A stretch of 13,137 nt of DNA from contig JAURXE010000512.1 in assembly GCA_030654635.1 (NCBI GenBank), forward strand, positions 1-13,137, read 5' to 3'. The DNA is from Pseudomonas sp. Lineage in GTDB: Bacteria > Pseudomonadota > Gammaproteobacteria > Pseudomonadales > Pseudomonadaceae. The stretch's first letter is position 1; every line of letters begins with the position of its first letter. Below the pieces are notes generated by a model that was not told the DNA's origin, ran no database searches, and saw only the letters and a program-made list of their open reading frames with translations. This document shows, piece after piece, positions 6,885-13,137 of the stretch. The translations under genes were made by a program, and so were the position numbers.

Positions 6885-8315
6885 CTACAGCGACAAGCGC
6901 TTGGCCAACTGCTGCGCATGAGCCTGCCACTGCGCCAAAAACGCCTGCTGAGCGGCCGTCGCGCCAGACAGAGCCTGCGTCAAAGCCTGCTCGAAAGCGT
7001 CTAGGGTATTAGGTGCGCCAAACTGCGGATCAGTTAACCGCTGCTTGCAGAACAACTGCCAGCGTTCAGCTTCTTCCAGCGTTAGGGTGTGCGGGAAGTT
7101 GCGAGCGCGGTAACGAAACAGTAACTCCGGCAAACGCATGTCATCAAATGGCCATACTGGCCGGCCTAATTCTTCGGGCTCGGCGCGCCGCACTTGCTCA
7201 CAGAGTCGACGATCGCGATCACCGAAAAAACCGTCATATAACTGCTGCTCGGGATCTTCACTGGGCGCAAAACCTTCTTCAGCATAAATAGTCTGCATTT
7301 TCTCCAGCCACACACCTTGGTTCTCGCGCAAGGTTATTGCGCGCTGCTGGCAGACAGGCAAATCCAATTGCAAACGCTGCTTATCGCTGTCACGCAATAC
7401 CGTTAAAGGTGCCAGTACCGGGCAACGATTGACGTGCAGCAACTTCAACGGTACTGGCAATTCGCCCTCGGCCAGTTGTTCACGGCGCGTGTAGAGGCGC
7501 TGACGCAAGGTTTCACCATCCAATTGCAGCAGCACTTGCGGGTCAAGTTGCAGATCGCAAACGATCAATGCATTACGATTTTTGGGATGCCAGGCCAGCG
7601 GTAAAATCACACTCAAATAATGTCGTGCCGCCGAATATCGCCCTGACACATGCACTAATGGCTGCAGTAATTGAATCTGCTCCAATACCCGTGGCTTGCT
7701 GCGCTGGCGATAAAGAAATTCGTACAGCTTGGGTTGTTTTTCGCGCACTAAGCGCGCCAAGGCAATGGTAGCCCGCACATCACTCAGGGCATCGTGAGCC
7801 TGCGCGTGTTCAATGCCGTTTTCTTTAGTCAGGCGCTCCAGCTTAAGGCTGACGCGACCCTCCTCTTCTGGCCAATTAAATCCCTCGGGGCGCAGGGCAT
7901 AGACGGTGCGAACTAGATCAATCAAGTCCCAGCGGGTATTACCGCCCTGCCACTCACGCGCATAAGGATCAAAGAAGTTGCGGTAGAGGCTGTAGCGAGT
8001 CACTTCATCATCAAAGCGCAAACTGTTGTAACCGGCGCCGCAAGTGCCCGGCGTGGATAGCTCAGCGTGCAGGCGAGTCATAAACTCGGCTTCCGGCAGC
8101 CCCTGCTCGGCCAAACGCTGCGGGGTAATGCCGGTAATCAAACAGGCCATGGGGTGCGGCAGGATGTCGTCACTGGGCTGGCAATAGATATTCAGCGGCG
8201 TGCCGATTTCGTTCAGCGCCTCGTCGGTGCGAATCCCAGCCACCTGCAGCGGCCGATCACAACGCGGGTTAATGCCGGTGGTCTCAAAGTCATACCAAAA
8301 AATACTGGGCGTCAC
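6885..8315 (-). CDS. sbcB: Exodeoxyribonuclease I
   Basis: ExoI degrades single-stranded DNA 3'-5' in recombination and mismatch repair and cooperates with SSB. The 476 residues match E. coli ExoI (475). Seen: DEDDh exonuclease residues D9 and E11 (W-Y-D-F-E-T-T-G), D102 (L-R-F-D-D-E), H174 and D179 (H-D-A-L-S-D-V), equivalent to E. coli D15, E17, D108, H181 and D186. The following SH3-like and C-terminal helical regions are full length, ending A-K-R-L-S-L. The start is a GTG at 8315 with AGGA 7 bases upstream; no ATG lies nearby and starting later would cut into the first catalytic motif. The ribosome-binding site can pair within a 7-bp hairpin in the leader. It is convergent with mvaT and divergent from the membrane cluster. 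Confidence 0.96.
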   Translation of the reverse strand: MTPSIFWYDFETTGINPRCDRPLQVAGIRTDEALNEIGTPLNIYCQPSDDILPHPMACLITGITPQRLAEQGLPEAEFMTRLHAELSTPGTCGAGYNSLRFDDEVTRYSLYRNFFDPYAREWQGGNTRWDLIDLVRTVYALRPEGFNWPEEEGRVSLKLERLTKENGIEHAQAHDALSDVRATIALARLVREKQPKLYEFLYRQRSKPRVLEQIQLLQPLVHVSGRYSAARHYLSVILPLAWHPKNRNALIVCDLQLDPQVLLQLDGETLRQRLYTRREQLAEGELPVPLKLLHVNRCPVLAPLTVLRDSDKQRLQLDLPVCQQRAITLRENQGVWLEKMQTIYAEEGFAPSEDPEQQLYDGFFGDRDRRLCEQVRRAEPEELGRPVWPFDDMRLPELLFRYRARNFPHTLTLEEAERWQLFCKQRLTDPQFGAPNTLDAFEQALTQALSGATAAQQAFLAQWQAHAQQLAKRLSL

Positions 8316-8323
8316 GACAAAGT

Positions 8324-8352
8324 CCTAAACAGGGTGGCGGCGGCAGTTTAGG
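8324..8352 (-). promoter_or_regulatory. Leader hairpin covering the sbcB ribosome-binding site
   Basis: On the minus strand, CCTAAAC (8352-8346), a 15-base GC-rich loop, then GTTTAGG (8330-8324): a perfect 7-bp stem. The AGG of the Shine-Dalgarno AGGA is the 3' end of the stem, and the GTG start lies just outside. Together with a GTG start this would lower translation. It is only 7 bp with a long loop, so its stability is modest. Confidence 0.4.
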
Positions 8353-8446
8353 CATAGCCAACAAAGCTTGGCGAGCCTTGCCCGCAAGCGACGCGAGCCG
8401 TTAGCATGGCGGCCAGGATCTCAACCCCAGCACAAGGACTGTTCCG

Positions 8447-9214
8447 ATGAACGCCGATACCAGCGAAAACCCCTACGCCGTCCCCGCCAGCAATCTGCAA
8501 GAAACCGCGCCGACACAGCAAGTGCCGAGCATCGAAGAAGCCTTAAGTCGTGGCTATGATTTTCGCATCGGTGAGCTACTCAGTGACGCCTGGCAGCGAG
8601 TCAAAGGCAGCAAAGGCCTGATCATCGGCGCCGTTATCATTTACGCCGTGGCCGCCACCATCATCAACTCGGTGTTCGGTGCCATGCTCGGCTTGATTGG
8701 CTTGCAGGCCGATCCAGAAAATCTCGCTGGCATGCTGGCCGGGCAATTTGTTATCAGCATTCTTGGCGCGGCAGTCACCTATCCGCTACTGGCAGGCATG
8801 ATGATGATCGGCATTCGCCGCGCTGCCGACCAAGCCTTTAACTTTGATCTGACCTTCAGCGGCTTTAAAAATCCGCTGCCTATCATCATCACCGGCGTGC
8901 TGATGCTGGTAATGATCTACGCGGGATGCTTACTGCTGCTGTTACCCGGCATTTACCTGATGATTGCTTACGCTCTGGCCTTGCCACTGGTAATCGAGCG
9001 CGGCCTGTCGCCTTGGCAAGCCCTGGAGACCTCACGCAAAGCCATCAGCCAACATTGGTTCAAAGTGCTCGGCCTGAACCTCGTACTGGGCCTGATCGTT
9101 GGTCTAAGCGCCATCCCGCTGGGTATCGGCATGATCTGGACAGTACCGCTCTGGGCCATTGCCAGCGGCGTGCTGTACCGCACCATCTTCGGCGTCCTGC
9201 CCGTAGCCGAGTAA
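8447..9214 (+). CDS. Polytopic membrane protein, first gene of the membrane cluster
   Basis: A 255-residue integral membrane protein of unknown function. The N-terminal cytoplasmic stretch (1-56) contains N-P-Y-A-V-P, a motif common in front of DUF975/BPSS1780-like membrane proteins. Hydrophobic segments are seen at about 57-83, 99-122, 143-166, 168-185, 206-226 and 228-249, giving about six helices, with G-F-K-N-P-L-P and L-P-G-I-Y-L-M between them; the latter recurs in Yip1/DUF975-type folds. The ATG at 8447 has AAGGA 8 bases upstream. It starts a same-strand run with the RDD, SpoIIM and DUF4129 genes, but a 90-base gap with a hairpin follows it. It may therefore be a separate gene rather than part of the operon. 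Family placement is tentative. Confidence 0.85.
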   Translation: MNADTSENPYAVPASNLQETAPTQQVPSIEEALSRGYDFRIGELLSDAWQRVKGSKGLIIGAVIIYAVAATIINSVFGAMLGLIGLQADPENLAGMLAGQFVISILGAAVTYPLLAGMMMIGIRRAADQAFNFDLTFSGFKNPLPIIITGVLMLVMIYAGCLLLLLPGIYLMIAYALALPLVIERGLSPWQALETSRKAISQHWFKVLGLNLVLGLIVGLSAIPLGIGMIWTVPLWAIASGVLYRTIFGVLPVAE

Positions 9215-9228
9215 TCGCCTTAATTACG

Positions 9229-9249
9229 CCGGAGCGCACACGCCTCCGG
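9229..9249 (+). repeat. Small GC hairpin between the membrane protein and RDD genes
   Basis: CCGGAG (9229-9234) and CTCCGG (9244-9249) pair around a short loop, and two inner C-G pairs are possible with one bulged base. No T run follows, so it is not a good terminator. It may attenuate or process the transcript before the RDD gene. Confidence 0.35.
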
Positions 9250-9304
9250 TTGCTTGTACGCCTGCTGCTCGCTAGCATCGGGCTTTCCTTGACGCAGCCA
9301 GCCG

Positions 9305-10039
9305 ATGTCTTCTAACCCCACCAGCGCCGTGCCCCAACCCAGTAGCGCGCCAATCGAGCTGCTGGACACCCGCTATAAAGTGGAAACCCCGGAAGGCATC
9401 GACCTCACCCTGCGCCCTGCCAGCTTAGTGCCGCGCGCCTTGGCGTTCGCCATCGATTTGGCGATTCGGGGTGTGGTCTTACTGTTACTGCTGCTGTTAC
9501 TCGAACTGCTCGGCAAGCTCGGTAAAGGCCTTGGTGCCATCCTGATGTTTATGCTGACCTGGTGGTACATGGTGCTGTTTGAGGTACTCAATCAAGGCCG
9601 TTCACCGGGTAAACAATGGATGGGTTTACGGGTGGTGCATGACGATGGCACCCCCATAGGCTGGGGCGCTTCGCTAACCCGAAATCTGTTGCGCTTTGTC
9701 GATTTCCTACCCTTTGCCTACGCCCTGGGGATTCTCAGCAGCCTTAACCATCCGGCCTTTAAACGCCTGGGCGATCTGGCCGCCGGCACCCTAGTGGTCT
9801 ACCAGGAAAAGCCGGCAACCCGCCCCGCACTGCCAGAGGTTGAACCGCTGCGCGCGCCCTTCAACATGAACCTGGCCGAGCAACGGGCCATTTTGGCCTT
9901 TGCCGAGCGACAAAGCGGATTATCCAGCGCCCGTCGCGACGAGGTGGCGGCCATTTTGGCCGAGCCGTTACAGGTGCCGCCCGAGCAGGCCCAAGCCCAA
10001 CTCAACGGCATTGCCCGTGGTTTACTGGGGCCAACATGA
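9305..10039 (+). CDS. RDD family membrane protein
   Basis: A 244-residue protein with an RDD domain at about 40-167: L-V-P-R-A-L-A-F-A-I-D in the first helix (R44, D51), a Leu-rich helix about 52-70, a second helix about 76-95 (W-W-Y-M-V-L-F-E-V-L), then G-R-S-P-G-K-Q-W-M-G-L-R-V and K-R-L-G-D-L-A-A-G-T-L-V-V-Y. The cytoplasmic tail (about 170-244) is helical and Ala/Glu rich. RDD proteins are of mostly unknown function; some have been linked to ion or solute transport. The ATG at 9305 has no clear Shine-Dalgarno, yet no better in-frame start precedes the conserved part. The stop overlaps the next start as ATGA. RDD next to SpoIIM and DUF4129 is a recurrent arrangement in Pseudomonas and relatives. 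Confidence 0.9.
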   Translation: MSSNPTSAVPQPSSAPIELLDTRYKVETPEGIDLTLRPASLVPRALAFAIDLAIRGVVLLLLLLLLELLGKLGKGLGAILMFMLTWWYMVLFEVLNQGRSPGKQWMGLRVVHDDGTPIGWGASLTRNLLRFVDFLPFAYALGILSSLNHPAFKRLGDLAAGTLVVYQEKPATRPALPEVEPLRAPFNMNLAEQRAILAFAERQSGLSSARRDEVAAILAEPLQVPPEQAQAQLNGIARGLLGPT

Positions 10040-11016
10040 AACAAAGCCTGTTTGAAAACCACTACCAAAGCGGCTGGCAAAGCTTTGCCGAACAACTGCA
10101 CGCCCTTGAGCGCGGCAAGGCCAAGCCTGAGCACAGCCAGGATTTTGCCGCCCGTTATCGGCACCTCTGCCAGCAATTGGCGCTGGCCCAAGAGCGCGGC
10201 TACAGCAGCCATTTAGTCGAACAACTGCAACAGCTGGTGATGCGCGGCCATCAACAGCTGTATCGCCATCGCAGCCATTTGGGCGCCAATCTGATTCGCT
10301 TCCTGCTGACCGGCTTTGCCCAGCTGGTGCGCCGCGAATGGCGCAGCCTGCTGTGCGCCAGCCTGCTGTTTTATGGCAGCTTGCTCGGCATGGGGCTGCT
10401 GGTTTATCTGTTCCCCGACCTGGTCTACAGCGTGGTGGCGCCCGACCAGGTGCACGCGATGGAGTCGATGTACGACCCTGATTCCCAGCGCCTGGGCCGC
10501 TTTGGCGAGCGTAACTCTGGCGATGACTGGGTGATGTTCGGCTACTACATCATGAACAATATCGGCATCGCCTTTCAGACCTTCGCCAGCGGTTTGTTGT
10601 TTGGCCTGGGCAGCCTGTTCTTTTTGTTCTTCAACGGCCTGATGATCGGCGCCGTCGCCGGGCATTTGAGCCAGATCGGCTCCGGCTTGACCTTTTGGTC
10701 GTTCGTCATCGGCCACGGCGCCTTCGAGCTAACCGCCATCACAGTGGCGGGCGCTGCAGGATTAAAACTCGGTTGGGCGCTCATTGCGCCGGGGCGTTGG
10801 CCGCGCAGCGAGGCCTTGCGCTTGGCCGCCGCACAAAGCGTGCAACTGGTCGCCGGGGCCATCTTACTGCTGCTGATTGCGGCCTTTATCGAAGCCTATT
10901 GGTCGTCAATGACCTACACCAGCGCCAGCGTTAAATTTGCTGTCGGTGGTGCTCTGTGGCTATTGGTCGCCGGCTATTTTGGCTTCGCCGGACGAGGTCA
11001 AAATGACGCAGATTAA
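10036..11016 (+). CDS. SpoIIM/DUF95 family membrane protein
   Basis: A 326-residue membrane protein of the stage II sporulation protein M-like family (DUF95). A soluble helical N-terminus (1-100) is followed by helices at about 104-126, 172-190, 192-210, 220-250, 265-288 and 300-318. Family hallmarks are visible: N-N-I-G-I-A-F near 174-180, F-F-N-G-L-M-I-G at about 198-205 and G-H-G-A-F-E-L at about 226-232 (usually P/G-H-G-x-x-E-L). In non-sporulating bacteria the role is unknown; it is not a sporulation gene here. The ATG lies in an ATGA overlap with the RDD gene, showing translational coupling and suggesting the two proteins act together. Confidence 0.92.
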   Translation: MKQSLFENHYQSGWQSFAEQLHALERGKAKPEHSQDFAARYRHLCQQLALAQERGYSSHLVEQLQQLVMRGHQQLYRHRSHLGANLIRFLLTGFAQLVRREWRSLLCASLLFYGSLLGMGLLVYLFPDLVYSVVAPDQVHAMESMYDPDSQRLGRFGERNSGDDWVMFGYYIMNNIGIAFQTFASGLLFGLGSLFFLFFNGLMIGAVAGHLSQIGSGLTFWSFVIGHGAFELTAITVAGAAGLKLGWALIAPGRWPRSEALRLAAAQSVQLVAGAILLLLIAAFIEAYWSSMTYTSASVKFAVGGALWLLVAGYFGFAGRGQNDAD

Positions 11017-11055
11017 AGCCTGCACAAGCAGCATCAGCCTGAATAAGAGGCCGCC

Positions 11056-12654
11056 ATGCGCCTGATTGACGCCAGCGTGATTATTCGCCCGCGCAGCGCC
11101 TGGGAAGCCCTGGATCTTGGCGTGTTGCTGGCCCGCCGGCATCGCGGGCTATTGAGTGCCAGCTGGGCGCTGCTGACCTTGCCAATATTTTTGCTCTGCA
11201 GCGCCCTACTCTGGCAATACCCCAGCCTGGCCATGCTGCTGTTTTGGTGGTTAAAGCCGCTGTATGAACGGCTGCCGCTCCATATTCTGTCGCAGGCTTT
11301 ATTCGGCGCCACACCAAGCCTCAAGCAAGCCTTCCAGGCCTTGCCGCGCCTGCTGAAACCGCAACTGCTGGCCAGCCTGACCTGGCGCCGCCTAAGCGTC
11401 ACCCGCAGCTTTGACCTGCCGGTATTACAACTCGAAGGCTTGGGCGGCCAGGCCCGCAGCCAGCGCCTGATGGTGCTCGGCCAACGCGATACCGGCCCCG
11501 CCACCTGGCTGACCATAGTCGGCGTACACATCGAAACCGCGCTGTATTTCGGCATGCTCAGCCTGTTGTATTTGTTGCTGCCGCAACAGCTAAAAACCGA
11601 CTGGGACTGGAGCCAACTGATGGCGCCCGAGGGTGAAGTCAGCTTGTGGATGCAGCACCTGTACAACCTGTTTTATGCGCTGCTGCTGATTGTCTGGGAG
11701 CCGATTTACGTCGCCTGCGGTTTTAGCCTTTACCTCAATCGGCGCAGCGCCCTGGAAGCCTGGGACCTGGAACTGGCGTTTCGCCGCCTGCGCCAGCGCC
11801 TGAGCGAGCTGAGTTACGTACTGCTATTGGCTTGCGGCCTGTTTTTCCTGCAACCGCCGGCTGCCGTATGGGCCACATCGGCGATTGGCAGTTGCCCTAT
11901 CCCGCAGTTTGACCCTGCCGGGCCCGAGGCCGAACGCCTGCTCAAACAACCGCTGAATAGCAAGGCCGCGCAAGCCAGCATCAGCCAACTGCTCGACCAG
12001 CCGCCGTTTGAAAATCGCCAAACGGTGACCCGCTGGAAATTTGGCGAGCCAACAGAGACGAAGAAAACCAGCGATGCCGAGGCGAAAGGCCTGGCCGCGA
12101 AAATCAAGAAATTGTTGGAGCAACTTGGCCTGCTCAACAACTTCGAACAGTTGGCCATCATCGTCGAAGTTATTTTGTGGACTGCACTGCTCAGCCTGTT
12201 GACGCTGCTGGCCTGGCGTTACCGCGAGTGGTTACGCACCTTTAGCGGGCGGCTGAAGTTGCCACATAAACGCCAGAAGCTTGCCCCAACCCAGTTGTTC
12301 GGTCTGGAGGTGACGCCAGAAAGCCTGCCCGACGACATCGCCAGCGCCGCCGAACAACTCTGGGCCGAGCAACCCCGCGAAGCCCTGGGCCTGCTCTACC
12401 GCGCCCTGCTCAGTCGCCTGCTGCATGACTATCGACTGGCCCTCAAAGGCTCGCACACCGAGGGCGAGGTGCTGCAATTAACCGAGCAACTGCAATTGGC
12501 CGAACTCAGTCGGTTCGCCCAGGTGCTAACCCGGCATTGGCAGAACCTTGCCTATGGCCATCAATTGCCGCCGGCCAGTCTTAAACGTGGCCTCTGTGAA
12601 GGCTGGCGGCGGTTGTTTAACCCACAACCGGTTAATCCGCAGGTGCGTCCATGA
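11056..12654 (+). CDS. DUF4129 domain membrane protein
   Basis: A 532-residue membrane protein with a C-terminal DUF4129 domain (about 425-522: A-A-E-Q-L-W-A-E-Q-P-R-E-A-L-G-L-L-Y-R-A-L-L-S-R-L, then S-H-T-E-G-E-V). Hydrophobic segments lie at about 31-53, 57-69, 155-177, 201-223, 253-272 and 366-387; a probably extracytoplasmic loop of about 95 residues (273-365) precedes the last helix. DUF4129 often sits beside transglutaminase-like or MoxR/DUF58 genes; its function is not established. AGAGG lies 5 bases before the ATG at 11056, after a 39-base gap. The stop overlaps the DUF4350 gene as ATGA. Confidence 0.9.
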   Translation: MRLIDASVIIRPRSAWEALDLGVLLARRHRGLLSASWALLTLPIFLLCSALLWQYPSLAMLLFWWLKPLYERLPLHILSQALFGATPSLKQAFQALPRLLKPQLLASLTWRRLSVTRSFDLPVLQLEGLGGQARSQRLMVLGQRDTGPATWLTIVGVHIETALYFGMLSLLYLLLPQQLKTDWDWSQLMAPEGEVSLWMQHLYNLFYALLLIVWEPIYVACGFSLYLNRRSALEAWDLELAFRRLRQRLSELSYVLLLACGLFFLQPPAAVWATSAIGSCPIPQFDPAGPEAERLLKQPLNSKAAQASISQLLDQPPFENRQTVTRWKFGEPTETKKTSDAEAKGLAAKIKKLLEQLGLLNNFEQLAIIVEVILWTALLSLLTLLAWRYREWLRTFSGRLKLPHKRQKLAPTQLFGLEVTPESLPDDIASAAEQLWAEQPREALGLLYRALLSRLLHDYRLALKGSHTEGEVLQLTEQLQLAELSRFAQVLTRHWQNLAYGHQLPPASLKRGLCEGWRRLFNPQPVNPQVRP

Positions 12655-13137
12655 GTCGGCGCACAGGGTTTTTCCTCGGCGCGGGCCTCTTCCTGCTCCT
12701 CGGCCTGCTGGGTATCTACCTGCTAAGCATCGCCACGCCTTACCAGAAAGTCATCAAGCACGGGCCGGCGCCTGAGGTGCAGGGCAATCCGTATCTGGCC
12801 GCCGAACACTTTCTCGCCAAACAAGGCCGCAAGGTGCAGCGCGCCGACAGCTTAGAAGTACTGGCAACCCTGCCCAGCAAGGGTCAAACCCTGGTCATGC
12901 TCGGCTCGCGCGAATACCTGACACCGAAACAAACCGAGCGCCTACAGCAGTGGACCGCCCAAGGCGGCCACCTGATCGTCATCGCCGAACGCCTGTGGGA
13001 CAAAGACGACCAAGCCAGCGGCGACTTGCTGCTGGACCCGCTCGGCATCGAACAACATATGAGCGAAGACTTAGGCGAAGAAGATGAAGAGGCCAAGGAA
13101 ACCGTCGAGCAAACGCCGGCTAATCCCGACGAAGAGC
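12651..13137 (+). CDS. DUF4350 domain protein, 3' end beyond the window
   Basis: The frame is open from the ATG at 12651 to the window edge (162 complete codons). An N-terminal membrane helix at about 6-27 is followed by a DUF4350-like domain from about 45: N-P-Y-L-A-A-E-H-F-L at 46-55, T-L-V-M-L-G-S at 80-86, and W-T-A-Q-G-G-H-L-I-V-I-A at 101-112. This resembles the GATase/ABC-type-transport-like fold of DUF4350. Residues 139-162 are very acidic (12 of 24 are Asp/Glu). AGGTG lies 5 bases before the ATG, which overlaps the DUF4129 stop (ATGA), so the two are translationally coupled. A MoxR ATPase gene commonly follows in related genomes. The role is unknown. Confidence 0.88.
   Translation, partial: MSRRTGFFLGAGLFLLLGLLGIYLLSIATPYQKVIKHGPAPEVQGNPYLAAEHFLAKQGRKVQRADSLEVLATLPSKGQTLVMLGSREYLTPKQTERLQQWTAQGGHLIVIAERLWDKDDQASGDLLLDPLGIEQHMSEDLGEEDEEAKETVEQTPANPDEE

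Noticed and set aside
8360..8400. REP-like GC-rich short inverted repeats in the sbcB / membrane-cluster gap
   Set aside because: Only 5-bp arms, a single copy in the window, and no clear match to a Pseudomonas REP consensus that I can recall.
8926..9315. 129-residue plus-strand ORF overlapping the end of the first membrane gene and the RDD start
   Set aside because: Its first two thirds lie out of frame in a real gene. The last part in the 90-base gap looks like a short signal-like peptide, but there is no start codon with a ribosome-binding site.

Overview
The window is an ordinary chromosomal stretch from a member of the Pseudomonadaceae. The strongest marker is a 124-residue MvaT protein, the H-NS-like silencer of that family. 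The order chemoreceptor, purU, mvaT, sbcB and then a membrane-protein cluster matches, from memory, the Pseudomonas aeruginosa PAO1 region around pctC/pctA/pctB-purU1-mvaT-sbcB. Coding GC is moderate, intergenic spaces are short, and no transposase, integrase, tRNA, rRNA or CRISPR array was seen.

Layout. Positions 1-958 (+) hold the 3' part of a renalase-like FAD oxidoreductase and a small DUF2389 tryptophan-motif protein that starts on its stop codon. Positions 982-2472 (-) encode a HerA-like DUF853 ATPase (YjgR type), convergent with the previous pair across a long inverted repeat. Positions 2579-4456 (+) encode a dCACHE chemoreceptor with a complete amino-acid-binding motif, preceded by a near-consensus FliA (sigma-28) promoter. 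Positions 4485-6090 (-) carry purU, then a two-CBS-domain protein, then a small unrecognised ORF. A 356-base AT-rich divergent region (6091-6446) separates purU from mvaT (6447-6821, +). A classic bidirectional terminator lies between mvaT and sbcB (6885-8315, -). From 8447 to the right edge (+) runs a cluster of membrane proteins: a polytopic protein, an RDD protein, a SpoIIM/DUF95 protein, a DUF4129 protein and a DUF4350 protein cut by the window end. Two of the junctions in this cluster are ATGA overlaps.

How the genes fit together. The chemoreceptor should feed the Che pathway with amino-acid signals and be co-expressed with late flagellar genes. PurU releases formate from 10-formyl-THF and balances one-carbon and purine metabolism. 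MvaT is a global AT-rich DNA silencer and probably binds its own AT-rich promoter. SbcB degrades single-stranded DNA 3'-5'. The RDD/SpoIIM/DUF4129/DUF4350 set is the membrane half of a widespread but poorly characterised cluster that usually also holds a MoxR AAA+ ATPase and a DUF58 protein; those two would lie beyond the right edge or elsewhere. This is the least understood part of the window, but the gene families themselves are known. I did not find a clearly undescribed system. The most useful specific observations are the FliA promoter, the intact amino-acid motif, the hairpin covering the sbcB ribosome-binding site, and the palindrome upstream of mvaT.
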